Assembly (NCBI RefSeq): GCF_004337445.1
Contig: NZ_SJZB01000018.1
Coordinates: 1 to 64,000 of the forward strand
From: Parasulfuritortus cantonensis
GTDB taxonomy: Bacteria > Pseudomonadota > Gammaproteobacteria > Burkholderiales > Thiobacillaceae
Direction of reading: 5' to 3'
Length of the DNA: 64,000 nt
The notes under the pieces are model-generated. The model saw only the letters and a program-made list of their open reading frames with translations. It ran no database searches and was not told the DNA's origin. A program made the position numbers and the translations under genes. Of the stretch, positions 8,000 to 18,285 are shown piece after piece. The number at the start of each line of letters is the position of its first letter. The first letter of the stretch is position 1.

Positions 8000-8614
8000 A
8001 TGAAAGCATTCGTATACGCCGCCCTGTTGACCCTGCTCCTGGCCCAGCCCGCCCTCGCGGGCAAGGGCAAGAACGGTCAGTCCGGCACTTCCGCGCTGAG
8101 CGCCCAGGAGATCAGCGACCTGAGCTACATGCGGGAAGAGGAAAAGCTCGCCCATGACCTCTACGTCGCCCTCGACGAGCGCTGGGACCGCATGGTGTTC
8201 GCCAACATCGCGGACAGCGAGGCGACCCATTTCAGCGTGCTCGGCAGCGCCTTGGCGCGCTACGGCATCGCCGACCCGGCGCTGCCGACGGCGGGCATGT
8301 TCAGCGATCCGCGCCTGCAGGACCTTTACGATCAACTGTTGGCCCAGGGCCAGGTCTCGGTGGTCGCGGCGTTCCGCACCGGTGCCCTGGTCGAGGAGGT
8401 GGATATCGGCGACCTGGATGCCGCCATCTTGGCGACCAGCCATAGCGACCTGCAGACCGCTTACGGCCACCTGCAGTGCGGTTCGCGCAACCATCTGCGC
8501 GCCTTCGTACGCAACCTTGAAGCCGCCGGCGTCGTCTACGAGGCCCAAGTGCTGACCCAGGCCCGGGTCGACGCCATACTCGCCTCGAGCATGGAGCGTT
8601 GCGGCAGCAACTGA
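8000..8614 (+). CDS. Exported DUF2202 protein (ferritin-like fold)
   Basis: A 204-residue protein with a signal peptide that ends ALA before G-K-G-K (about residue 20). The mature part matches DUF2202: L-S-Y-M-R-E-E-E-K-L-A-H-D-L-Y, a later E-A-T-H-F, and G-S-x-N-H-L-R-A-F near the end. The Glu/His placement resembles a ferritin-like four-helix bundle, so metal binding is plausible, although function is unproven in the family. The ATG at 8000 follows GGAAAGG. It is convergent with tsaD, 12 bases apart. Confidence 0.82.
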   Translation: MKAFVYAALLTLLLAQPALAGKGKNGQSGTSALSAQEISDLSYMREEEKLAHDLYVALDERWDRMVFANIADSEATHFSVLGSALARYGIADPALPTAGMFSDPRLQDLYDQLLAQGQVSVVAAFRTGALVEEVDIGDLDAAILATSHSDLQTAYGHLQCGSRNHLRAFVRNLEAAGVVYEAQVLTQARVDAILASSMERCGSN

Positions 8615-8626
8615 ACGCCGGCGCCC

Positions 8627-9634
8627 TCAGGGCGCCGTAAGTTCGCCCAGATCCCAGCGCGGCCGGATGGCGAAGCGGCCGTCGCTGGGACCGGCCTCGG
8701 CCAGGCGCAGGGCCCCGGCGTAGGCAATCATGGCGCCGTTGTCGGTGCACAGGTCGAGCGGCGGGTAATAGACCGCGAAGCGGCGGCGCGCCGCTTCGGC
8801 GTCCAGGCGCTCGCGCAACTGCCGGTTGGCGCCCACGCCTCCGGCCACGACCAGTCGCTGCATGCCACTTTGCCGGACGGCCTCGACCGCCTTGCTCGCC
8901 AGGACCTCGACGGCGGCGGCCTGGAAGGCCGCGGCGATATCGGCGGCGTGGTCCAGACCCTCGCGTTTCACCAGCGTGAGGACCGCCGTCTTCAGACCCG
9001 CGAAGCTGAAATCGAGGTCCCCGGAATTGAGCATCGGCCGGGGCAGCTTGTAACGGCCAGGATCGCCGGTCAGTGCCAGCTTGGAGATCGCCGGCCCGCC
9101 CGGATAGCCGAGGCCGAGCAGTTGGGCGGTCTTGTCGAAGGCTTCGCCGGCCGCATCGTCCAGGGTTTCGCCGAGCAGCCGGTAGCGGCCGACGCCGTCC
9201 ACCCGCATCAGCTGGGTGTGGCCGCCGGAGACGAGCAGGGCGATGAAAGGGAACTCCGGCTTCGGATCCGCCAGGCGGGGCGACAGCAGATGCCCCTCCA
9301 GGTGGTGCACGCCGACCACCGGTCGTCGCAGGGCGACACCCAGGCCGGCGGCGATACTGGCGCCGACCAGCAGTGCGCCGGCCAGGCCGGGACCCTGGGT
9401 ATAGGCGATGCCGTCGATGTCGGCGAGGCGCCGGTCCGCCTGCGCCAGGACCCGCCGGGTGAGCGGCAGGGCGCGCCGGATATGGTCGCGCGAGGCGAGT
9501 TCGGGCACCACGCCGCCGTACTCGGCGTGCATGGCGACCTGTGAGTGGAGGGCGTGGCCGAGCAGGCCGCGTTCCGTGTCGTACAGGGCGATGCCGGTCT
9601 CGTCGCAGGAGGATTCGATACCGAGGACTAACAT
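8627..9634 (-). CDS. tsaD: tRNA N6-adenosine threonylcarbamoyltransferase
   Basis: This 335-residue Kae1/TsaD enzyme transfers threonylcarbamoyl from TC-AMP to A37 of ANN-decoding tRNAs, working with TsaB and TsaE. It starts [10 protein letters not shown] and shows the metal-binding H-H-L-E-G-H-L, the G-G-H-T-Q-L motif and V-A-G-G-V-G-A-N-R. The Met at 9634 matches the family start, although an in-frame start ten codons upstream (9664) exists. It is divergent from rpsU, as in many proteobacteria. Confidence 0.95.
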   Translation of the reverse strand: MLVLGIESSCDETGIALYDTERGLLGHALHSQVAMHAEYGGVVPELASRDHIRRALPLTRRVLAQADRRLADIDGIAYTQGPGLAGALLVGASIAAGLGVALRRPVVGVHHLEGHLLSPRLADPKPEFPFIALLVSGGHTQLMRVDGVGRYRLLGETLDDAAGEAFDKTAQLLGLGYPGGPAISKLALTGDPGRYKLPRPMLNSGDLDFSFAGLKTAVLTLVKREGLDHAADIAAAFQAAAVEVLASKAVEAVRQSGMQRLVVAGGVGANRQLRERLDAEAARRRFAVYYPPLDLCTDNGAMIAYAGALRLAEAGPSDGRFAIRPRWDLGELTAP

Positions 9635-9670
9635 GATGAAGGTGTATTGATCAGGTCCGGACATTTTAAC

Positions 9671-9698
9671 TTGTCACGGGGCCTTGCCCTGATATAAT
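9671..9698 (+). promoter_or_regulatory. Sigma-70-type promoter for rpsU-yqeY-dnaG-rpoD
   Basis: A TTGTCA -35 element (9671-9676) and a perfect TATAAT -10 element (9693-9698) are separated by 16 bases. They lie about 35 bases before the rpsU start, in the space shared with divergent tsaD. The position and match make this the likely housekeeping promoter of the operon. Confidence 0.75.
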
Positions 9699-9731
9699 GC
9701 GCGAATTCATTTTTACTGCCTGGAAATATCC

Positions 9732-9944
9732 ATGCCGAGCATTCGCGTCAAGGAAAACGAGCCGTTCGAAGTGGCCATGCGCCGCTTCAAGCGCACCGTG
9801 GAAAAGACCGGTCTGCTGACCGAACTGCGCGCCCGCGAGTTCTACGAGAAGCCGACCCAGGAACGCAAGCGCAAGCTGGCTGCCGCCGTCAAGCGCCAAT
9901 ACAAGCGCCTGCGCAGCCAGCAGCTGCCCCCGAAGCTGTACTGA
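9732..9944 (+). CDS. rpsU: 30S ribosomal protein S21
   Basis: A 70-residue, highly basic ribosomal protein of the small subunit that helps base-pairing between 16S rRNA and the mRNA leader. It starts with the typical [20 protein letters not shown] and continues through the E-F-Y-E-K-P-T-x-E-R-K-R-K segment. It is first in the macromolecular synthesis operon with yqeY, dnaG and rpoD, linking translation, replication priming and transcription. Confidence 0.97.
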   Translation: MPSIRVKENEPFEVAMRRFKRTVEKTGLLTELRAREFYEKPTQERKRKLAAAVKRQYKRLRSQQLPPKLY

Positions 9945-9968
9945 GCCCCGCCGCCGTCGATCGCCGTC

Positions 9969-10412
9969 ATGTCCCTCAAGCAGCAACTCAGTGAGGACAT
10001 GAAGGGGGCCTTGCGCGCCAAGGAAAGCGCGCGCCTGTCCGCCCTGCGCCTGCTCCTGGCCGCCGTCAGGCAGAAGGAGATCGACGAGCGCATCGAGCTG
10101 GACGACGCCGGCTTCGTCGGCGTGGTCGAAAAGCTCATCAAGCAGCGCAAGGACGCGGTCGCCCAGTATCTCGCCGCCCACCGCCAGGACCTGGCGGACA
10201 AGGAGCAGGATGAGATCGGGGTGCTCGGCGCCTACATGCCGCAACCCTTTACCGAAGAAGAACTCGCCGCCCTGATTGGCAGCGCGCTGGCAGAAACCGG
10301 CGCCGCCTCGGCCAAGGACATGGGCAAGGTGATGGCCTGGTTGAAACCCAGGCTGGCCGGACGCGCCGACATGGGTGCCGTATCGGCGCGCATCAAATCG
10401 GCCTTGGCTTAA
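9969..10412 (+). CDS. yqeY: GatB/YqeY domain protein
   Basis: A 147-residue stand-alone YqeY domain, related to the C-terminal tRNA-binding domain of GatB. The signature is seen in the start S-L-K-Q-Q-L, K-E-I-D-E-R, R-K-D-A-V-A-Q-Y and the C-terminal A-K-D-M-G-K-V-M-A-W-L-K segment. Its function is poorly defined; a tRNA-related role is inferred from GatB. It sits between rpsU and dnaG, a common betaproteobacterial insertion in this operon. Confidence 0.9.
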   Translation: MSLKQQLSEDMKGALRAKESARLSALRLLLAAVRQKEIDERIELDDAGFVGVVEKLIKQRKDAVAQYLAAHRQDLADKEQDEIGVLGAYMPQPFTEEELAALIGSALAETGAASAKDMGKVMAWLKPRLAGRADMGAVSARIKSALA

Positions 10413-10426
10413 TCCCCGCGTCTCCT

Positions 10427-10452
10427 AAAATTCCGGGGGACCCCCTAATTTT
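10427..10452 (+). terminator. Weak attenuating hairpin between yqeY and dnaG
   Basis: An imperfect palindrome pairs AAAATT with AATTTT around a GGGGG/CCCCC core, leaving a T-rich 3' side just before dnaG. In Escherichia coli a partial terminator precedes dnaG in the same operon and keeps primase low; a similar role is inferred here. Confidence 0.5.
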
Positions 10453-10461
10453 CCTTGGGCA

Positions 10462-12185
10462 ATGATTCCCCAGGACTTCATCCATCAATTGCTCGACCGG
10501 GTCGACATCGTTGAGGTGGTCGACCGCTACGTCCCGCTCAAGAAGAAGGGTGCCAACTACATGGCCTGTTGCCCCTTCCACGGCGAGAAAACGCCTTCTT
10601 TCACCGTCAGCCCGACTAAGCAGTTCTACCATTGCTTCGGCTGCGGGGCCCATGGTACCGCGATTTCCTTCCTCATGGAGCACGCCGGCATGGGCTTCGT
10701 CGAGGCGGTCAAGGAACTGGCCGAGCATTACGGTTTGACCGTGCCGGACGACGGTCAGCGCGGTAAGCCCGAGGATGGCCGGCGCGATCACCTGCTGGAG
10801 GTGATGGAGAAGGCGGCCCAGCACTACAAGGGCCTGCTCAAGTCCAGCACCAAGGCGATCGACTATCTGAAGGGCCGCGGCCTGGAAGGACGCACCGCCG
10901 CGACCTTCGGGCTCGGCTATGCGCCCGACGAATGGCAGGGTTTGGCCGCCGCCGTGGCCGACTATCACGATCCCGGCCTGGAAGAGGCGGGCCTGGTGAT
11001 CGTCAACGAGGGCAAGCGCTACGACCGCTTTCGCGATCGGGTGATGTTCCCGATCCGCAACGAACGTGGCCGGGTGATCGCCTTCGGCGGCCGGGTCATC
11101 GGCCAGGGCGAGCCCAAGTACCTGAATTCCCCGGAAACCCCGCTGTTCCACAAGGGCCGCGAACTGTACGGCCTGTACGAGAACCGGCGCGGTATCCAGC
11201 AGGCCGGCCGGGCGGTGGTGGTCGAAGGCTACATGGATGTGGTGATGCTGGCCCAGCACGGGGTCGACAACGCCTTGGCGACCCTCGGTACGGCAATCAC
11301 GCCCGAGCATGTGACCAAGCTGTTCAAGCTCGTCGACGACATCGTTTTCGCTTTCGACGGCGACGCCGCGGGGCGCAAGGCGGCCTGGCGGGCGTTGGAG
11401 AACTCCCTGCCGCAGTTGCCGGACGGCAAGCGCGCGACCTTCCTCTTCCTGCCCCAGGGCGAGGACCCGGACAGCTATGTCCGGCAGGCCGGGCACGACG
11501 CCTTCGAGCAGTTGTGCGACCAGGCCAAGCCGTTGTCCGATTTTCTGTTCGAGGAACTCTCCACGAAGGCTGAGCCGACCTCGCCGGAGGGCAAGGTACG
11601 CCTGGTCAAGCTGGTCGAACCCTATCTGAGCCAGATGGCCAAGGCCCCGCTGCTGGCCCGCAGCCTGCGCCAGCGCCTGACCGCGCTATCCGGGTTGTCG
11701 GTGCGCGAGGAACGGCGGCTGGCCCCCGCGCGTCCGCCGGCCGGGCCGCGTGCGGCGTTGCCGACCCCGGCCCGGGTCGTCCTGCAGGCGATCCTGCACA
11801 AGCCGGAGAGGCTGCGCAATCTGCCGGAGCTGGCCCATGCCGAGGAAGCCGAGGTGGCACAGCTGGAGGCGATCCTGGCGGCGATGCGCGAACACCCGGA
11901 ATTGGCCGAGGTGCGCGACCTGATCGAGTACTACCGCGGCCGGCCGGGCGAGGATCTGATTCACGCGGCGGCGGCCGGTCTGCTGGCCTGGGGGAGGATT
12001 ACGACTCCGAGGCCGACCTGCGCGGTGCCTGGGCGACACTGATCGACCAGGCGGCGCGTCGGCAGGTGCACGCCTTTGCCGGCAAGAAACTGAGCGACAT
12101 CTCGCCCGAGGATCGCGCCAACTACATGGCGGCGCTAAAAGAAAAGAAACTGGATCGGTTGAACGAGGTCAAATCCGACCGGTAG
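10462..12185 (+). CDS. dnaG: DNA primase, with an apparent frameshift near the 3' end
   Basis: DnaG makes the RNA primers for replication. The N-terminal CHC2 zinc finger (C-x2-H at C-P-F-H, then C-F-G-C-G) is followed by the Toprim core with V-V-V-E-G-Y-M-D-V and A-F-D-G-D-A-A-G-R-K-A. As given, the frame beginning at 10462 runs into a stop at 12040 after 526 residues. At the five G of 11990-11994 the other frame continues with about 64 well-formed residues, including W-A-T-L-I-D-Q-A-A-R-R, up to a TAG at 12183-12185. Adding one G gives 574 residues, the normal primase length, and restores the helicase-binding C-terminus. It is either a sequence error or a real mutation. Confidence 0.9.
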
Positions 12186-12198
12186 GGAAAATGAATCG

Positions 12199-12221
12199 AA
12201 TCGTGTAAAATACACGATTTT
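12199..12221 (+). promoter_or_regulatory. AT-rich perfect hairpin between dnaG and rpoD
   Basis: A perfect nine-base inverted repeat (AATCGTGTA and TACACGATT) encloses AAA and is followed by TTT, 30 bases before rpoD. It could be a short terminator or attenuator separating dnaG from rpoD, or an operator over an internal promoter. The sequence alone does not decide. Confidence 0.5.
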
Positions 12222-12251
12222 GCGCAACTCCTCACTGGAGAGTAATACGCG

Positions 12252-14189
<1,938 letters not shown>

Positions 14190-14219
14190 CGTTTCATCGG
14201 GGCGGGCAACCGCCCCGAC

Positions 14220-14296
14220 GGGCCTGTAGCTCAGTCGGTTAGAGCAGAGGACTCATAATCCTTTGGTCCAGGGTTCGAGCCCCTGCGGGCCCACCA
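14220..14296 (+). tRNA. tRNA with CAU anticodon (probably tRNA-Ile2, otherwise elongator Met)
   Basis: A complete 77-base cloverleaf with an encoded CCA end. The acceptor is 14220-14226 pairing with 14286-14292; D stem GCTC/GAGC; anticodon stem 14247-14251 with 14259-14263; anticodon CAT at 14254-14256; T stem 14269-14273 with 14281-14285; discriminator A at 14293. A CAU anticodon means Met or, after lysidine modification by TilS, Ile2. The C4-G69 and C5-G68 acceptor pairs match known TilS recognition elements, and the Escherichia coli Ile2 gene ileX also lies near rpoD. Ile2 is therefore favoured. Confidence 0.92.
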
Positions 14297-14312
14297 ACAG
14301 AAACAAGCACTT

Positions 14313-14337
14313 AGGCCGCCATTCCGGGCGGCCTTTT
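14313..14337 (+). terminator. Rho-independent terminator after the tRNA
   Basis: A perfect eight-base stem (AGGCCGCC with GGCGGCCT) around a six-base loop is followed by TTT and starts 17 bases after the tRNA CCA end. It should end the rpoD-tRNA transcription unit. Confidence 0.8.
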
Positions 14338-14764
14338 GCTTTCTTGGAGGTTGTGTAGGCGAGATCTTGGAAGCCCTCTCAAAAAGGGCGCAGGTCAGTG
14401 GTTTGGGGCGTTGCCGGGCACCAGGCCGAGACACCAAAGCCACCGGGCGACGGCAAAGTACCGACCGGCCGACGTAGTGCGCGCCGGGCAGCATTCTCCT
14501 GTCGACGCTTTTGGGCCTCTGCGGCTCTCGATCCTGCGACCGGTCTTCAGTTGGATCACGGCCTATCTGGAGGTTGCTGTTACACGTCTGCCTCGTGCCG
14601 GCAGCGGCCATGAAGCACCGGTGCAGACCCGCCGTCCCGGCGGCCGGAGTCGCAGGGCCAACAAGACGCCCTGCGGCTGAGTTGCCGCTGCCGTGATGTC
14701 CCTTGGAACAGACCTTTCCGCCCGGGTGCGGTCATAATCCAGGCTGCAGTCGTTGGAATTCGAG
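14338..14764. other. 427-base gap without a supported gene
   Basis: The stretch between the tRNA terminator and the accessory cluster has no reading frame with recognisable protein features. The open frames on both strands look like GC-driven noise, and the minus-strand one runs into the antisense of the tRNA. A CATAAT that could serve as a -10 element lies at 14733-14738, without a convincing -35. I see no direct repeat of the tRNA 3' end that would mark an island attachment site. Confidence 0.6.
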
Positions 14765-15592
14765 ATGCACCCGTTATCGTTAGCCTTTCTCACCATCCCT
14801 GATGCCGGACCTGTCGAGGCCATCCGGATCGCTGCCCGGGCAGGGTTTACCCATGTCGGGCTGAGGCTGCTGCCGGCGACGGCGTCTGAACCAGGCTATC
14901 CCTTGTCGGATGACGATGGCTTGCTGCGGGAGACGCAGGCGGCCTTGCGCGACACCGGCGTCAGGGTCGGCGACGTCGAAATCGTGCACCTGAAACCAGA
15001 CACCGAGATCGCTGACTGCAGGCCTTTCCTCGACCGCGTCGCCATGCTGGATGCCCGGTACGTCACCGTGGTAGGGGATGACGAGCTCGAGGCCAGGTTG
15101 ATCGACAACTTCGCACGTCTGTGCGAAATGGCCGCTCCGCTGGGCATTACAGCCAACCTCGAGCCGATGACGTGGACCCGGACGGCTTGTCTGGCGCAAG
15201 CCTTGCGGGTCGTCGAACAGGCGTGCCAGCCGAATGTCGGGATTCTCGTCGATGCCCTGCATTTCCACAGCGCAGGTTCGTCCCTGGATGAACTGCGGAC
15301 ATTGCCGGCAAGCTGGCTACCCCTGGCCCAGATCTGCGATGCGCCCTTGGACTTCGCCCGCGATCCGGACACCGTGCGGCAACTGGCGAGGACCGCCAGG
15401 CTGTTTCCCGGCGAAGGCGAACTGGACCTGCGTTCGTTCCTGAGCCGAATTCCGGAGTCGGCCATCATCAGCGTGGAAGTGCCGAACCGGGAGATGCTCG
15501 CCTGCCTGACGCCGATGCAAAGGGCGGAACGGGCATGGCGTTCTGCGGTGAATCTGCTCGAGATGAGCGGATGCTTGGGCGGAGAACGATAA
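14765..15592 (+). CDS. Sugar phosphate isomerase/epimerase-family TIM-barrel enzyme
   Basis: The 275-residue protein fits the xylose-isomerase-like TIM barrel (AP endonuclease 2 superfamily). Likely metal ligands are placed as in the family: Glu133 (N-L-E-P), Asp163 (V-D-A-L-H-F), Gln189 (A-Q-I-C-D) and Glu238 (S-V-E-V-P). The P-G-E-G-E-L-D-L segment near 215 is also typical. The family includes isomerases, epimerases and 3-dehydroshikimate dehydratases of the AsbF/QuiC type. The catalytic His that follows the first metal Glu in AsbF is not present (Met135 here), so the reaction is open. It is the first gene of a five-gene cluster with a carrier protein and ligase. Confidence 0.75.
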   Translation: MHPLSLAFLTIPDAGPVEAIRIAARAGFTHVGLRLLPATASEPGYPLSDDDGLLRETQAALRDTGVRVGDVEIVHLKPDTEIADCRPFLDRVAMLDARYVTVVGDDELEARLIDNFARLCEMAAPLGITANLEPMTWTRTACLAQALRVVEQACQPNVGILVDALHFHSAGSSLDELRTLPASWLPLAQICDAPLDFARDPDTVRQLARTARLFPGEGELDLRSFLSRIPESAIISVEVPNREMLACLTPMQRAERAWRSAVNLLEMSGCLGGER

Positions 15593-15633
15593 AATCCCGA
15601 TCGACCGACACTTGCGTATGAAAGCGTTCCCAG

Positions 15634-15888
15634 ATGCACGATGACACCAGAATCCGTTGTTTGCCGGCGTTAAGGTCGATATTGGTCCAGGAGAGCGAAC
15701 TGGCCGGGGTGGTGGAGCGGGGGGCCGCGCTTTTCGATTCCCCGTCGCTCGATTCGCTTGCGCTGGTCAACCTGGTTGTGGCGCTGGAGAACGAATTCGC
15801 CATTCAGATCGACGCCGAGGACTTGGAGCAGGTGTTCGCCACCCTCGACAGCCTGGTCGACTACCTGGATGGCAAACGCGCCGGATGA
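15634..15888 (+). CDS. Acyl/aryl carrier protein
   Basis: An 84-residue stand-alone phosphopantetheine carrier. The attachment site is Ser41 in the L-D-S-L-A-L motif, followed by the helix V-N-L-V-V-A-L-E-N-E-F that typically recognises partner enzymes. An acidic C-terminal helix follows. It differs from the fatty-acid AcpP signature (D-S-L-D), which suggests a dedicated carrier. The ligase start at 15885 overlaps its stop (ATGA), so the two are made together. The ligase probably loads an acid onto this carrier. Confidence 0.85.
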   Translation: MHDDTRIRCLPALRSILVQESELAGVVERGAALFDSPSLDSLALVNLVVALENEFAIQIDAEDLEQVFATLDSLVDYLDGKRAG

Positions 15889-17360
15889 TGGGGTCGGGCA
15901 TGCTACCGGGACCACGCGATCTGATCCGCCATTGGGCGCAAGCGGACGCTGAACGGCCGGCCGTCGTCACCGTTGCCGGGACGCTCGGCTACGCCGAGTT
16001 GGCCGACCGCGTGGCCGCCGTCGCCGCACGACTGCGCGGTCTCGGCGTGGGACCCGGGGTACGCGTCGGTTTGGCGTTTCCCAACTCGCTCGACTACCTC
16101 ATATGGCTGTTCGGCCTCTTCGAGGCGGGCGGCGTCGCCGTGCCGCTCGACCCCCGAATGGGCGCGCCGGAACTCGCTACGGCGGCCGCCACGGCCAGCC
16201 TCCGATTCATTGCGGCGACGGCCCTGCCGGTGACGTTGCCGTGGCCGCCCATGCCGGCCGTTTCGGCGGTTGCAGGCGGACTTTGGCAGTGCCGAGGGGA
16301 CGGGCGGGGCAGTCCGTCGGAGACGACGGGCAACGTGCTCGTCCAACAGTTCACCTCGGGTTCGGGTGGCCGTCCCAAGCACATTCAACGAACCGAGGCG
16401 CAGATACGGGAGGATTATCGCCATTTCTCCGCCGGCCTCGGCTTGGACGGCGGCACCCGCTTCCTCGCGCCATCGCCCTTCTATCACGCCTATGGCGCAC
16501 TGGGGATGTATGCCACGTTGGCCGTCGGCGGAGCGATATTTCCGCTGCCACGCTTCATCCCGGCCGAGCTGATGGCCGCGGCGAAGCGGTTCCAGCCGAC
16601 CCTGACCATGGTGACGCCGACGATGATCGACATGCTCGGCAAGTGCTTCCTGCCGCCGCAGGACCGGGGCGTATTCGCCTCCCTGCGGCACTGCATCTGT
16701 TCGACCGGTCATCTGAGCCAGGCGGCCCACGATGCCTTCCGCGGCCGCTTCGACGTCCCCGTGCATGAGCAATACGGGTCGACCGAGACGTTGAGTGCGA
16801 CCGTGAATCTCGGCGACGATTTCGATGAAGGGTGCGTCGGCCGACCGTATCCCGGGGTGGAGGTGGCCATATTCGATTCCCAGGGCGCCATGAGCGCGCC
16901 ACTCGTCGTGGGCAGCGTCGGCATCCGCAGTTCGTCCGTCTGCGTCGGCTATGCCGAGGCGGACCATGCCCTGGCGACGGTCGATGGCTATGTCCTGCCC
17001 GGCGACAAAGGCTTCCTCGACGAGACGGGCCGACTGCACATACTGGGAAGAGACGACGTCTACAACGTGGGCGGCTACAAGGTCGACCGTAGCGAAGTGG
17101 AATTGGCCATTCGACGGGCGTTCCCGGTAACCTACGTCGCCGTCCTCCCGTTTGAGCGTGCCGGCCAGCCGGCGCTGTGCGCCGTCGTCGAGGCAAGCTC
17201 GCAACAGGTGACGCCCGAGAGCGTGATGGCGGCATGTCGCGCGCAACTGCTCGCCTATAAGGTTCCGGCCCGCGTCGTGGTGAAAAGCAGTCTGCCGCGT
17301 GAAGCCAACGGGAAGGTCCGGGTTGGCGACTTGGCCTCGGTCGTCCTCGGAAAGGAATGA
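15885..17360 (+). CDS. Adenylate-forming acyl/aryl ligase
   Basis: A 491-residue ANL-superfamily enzyme that activates a carboxylic acid as an acyl-adenylate and passes it to a thiol, probably the phosphopantetheine of the overlapping carrier. The P-loop reads T-S-G-S-G-G-R-P-K (157-165). Y-G-S-T-E is at 297-301, the G-D-K-G variant of the usual G-D-x-G at 373-376, and the C-terminal catalytic Lys477 lies in R-E-A-N-G-K-V. The substrate cannot be read directly. ATG 15885 overlaps the carrier stop; ATG 15888 or 15900 are possible alternatives. The DNA here is visibly less GC-saturated than in flanking genes. Confidence 0.85.
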   Translation: MMGSGMLPGPRDLIRHWAQADAERPAVVTVAGTLGYAELADRVAAVAARLRGLGVGPGVRVGLAFPNSLDYLIWLFGLFEAGGVAVPLDPRMGAPELATAAATASLRFIAATALPVTLPWPPMPAVSAVAGGLWQCRGDGRGSPSETTGNVLVQQFTSGSGGRPKHIQRTEAQIREDYRHFSAGLGLDGGTRFLAPSPFYHAYGALGMYATLAVGGAIFPLPRFIPAELMAAAKRFQPTLTMVTPTMIDMLGKCFLPPQDRGVFASLRHCICSTGHLSQAAHDAFRGRFDVPVHEQYGSTETLSATVNLGDDFDEGCVGRPYPGVEVAIFDSQGAMSAPLVVGSVGIRSSSVCVGYAEADHALATVDGYVLPGDKGFLDETGRLHILGRDDVYNVGGYKVDRSEVELAIRRAFPVTYVAVLPFERAGQPALCAVVEASSQQVTPESVMAACRAQLLAYKVPARVVVKSSLPREANGKVRVGDLASVVLGKE

Positions 17361-17367
17361 TTCGTCG

Positions 17368-18285
17368 ATGTCGTGGAAGAAGCACAAGCCGGTCTTCGAT
17401 GAGAACCTTCCGTTCAGGGCCGCCCTGCGCGACCTCGACGACCGCCCGCCCAGATGGCCGGCAAGAAGGGCGATCCTGCCCTTTGCGCGGCACAACCTGG
17501 GAATCCGGCCGGAACATGAACAGACCTGGTATCGAGCCGCCTGTTGGGGGTATTCCGCCCATTTCCTATACGGCCGCTACCTGCAAAAGGAAAACCGCGC
17601 CGATCAGATACGGCCACTGATCGAGCCGGTGGACTGGACGCCGCTGGAGCGATCCCTTGCATCGGGCAAGGGGGTGATCCTGGTCTCAGCCCACCTCGGG
17701 CCGGCCAGAATAGCCAGGTTCGCGCTCCTCGAAACCACCTACCCGGTGCTTGCCCTTACCGACAGCCCGGCCAGTGCAGCCGTGTTCCCGAATAGCCTAT
17801 TGGTCGATTCCAAGGCGGGCCGCGAGCAGTCCTTGGTGCGTGGTCTGATCCATCTGCGCCGGAACGGCGTGCTCTTGGCCGCGCCGGATGGCAAGCAGGG
17901 TGCCAAGAAGATGGTGGTGCGGTGTGCGAACCAGGAAGTGCGGTTCTCGGTTGGCATCGGGGAGTTGGCGCGCTTGAGCGGGGCCGTGACGTGCTGGTTC
18001 TCGGGCACCTGGGTCGCGCCGGACCGGATTCGCGTCGTCATCGAGCCGATCCCGGCGCCGCAGGGCGAAGGCGAGGCGTGGCTCGAGCAATGGTATCGGG
18101 CCTACTTCGAGCGTTTGTGGGACCAGATCAGGAACAACCCGGCGGACCTGGGTTTCCGAGATGGCATCTGGGACACCGAACGCAGCGGTTTGCGCTGGAA
18201 CTACGATCTCAGGCAGCGGATTCGACGCACCATCGACTCGATCACGTCGGCATTCCGCGGACGCAGCGGCGAGCAACGCAGATGA
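17368..18285 (+). CDS. LpxL/HtrB-like lysophospholipid acyltransferase family protein
   Basis: A 305-residue protein of the LPLAT superfamily, whose members transfer acyl groups from a carrier protein to lipids such as lipid A. The expected catalytic H-x4-D/E is seen as S-A-H-L-G-P-A-R: His109 is kept, but the acidic residue is Arg114. A later A-A-P-D-G-K-Q-G segment near residue 180 matches the second family block. The missing acid could mean an altered mechanism or a non-catalytic role. It starts seven bases after the ligase and overlaps the methyltransferase start, so it works with the carrier/ligase genes. Confidence 0.72.
   Translation: MSWKKHKPVFDENLPFRAALRDLDDRPPRWPARRAILPFARHNLGIRPEHEQTWYRAACWGYSAHFLYGRYLQKENRADQIRPLIEPVDWTPLERSLASGKGVILVSAHLGPARIARFALLETTYPVLALTDSPASAAVFPNSLLVDSKAGREQSLVRGLIHLRRNGVLLAAPDGKQGAKKMVVRCANQEVRFSVGIGELARLSGAVTCWFSGTWVAPDRIRVVIEPIPAPQGEGEAWLEQWYRAYFERLWDQIRNNPADLGFRDGIWDTERSGLRWNYDLRQRIRRTIDSITSAFRGRSGEQRR

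Noticed and set aside
11983-12000. Programmed -1 frameshift in dnaG
   Set aside because: The codons TGG GGG AGG do not form a standard tandem slippery heptamer, and no clear downstream pseudoknot was seen. An indel in the G run is simpler.
14231-14611. A minus-strand open frame that covers the tRNA
   Set aside because: Its C-terminal part is the antisense translation of the tRNA, a well-known source of spurious predicted proteins.
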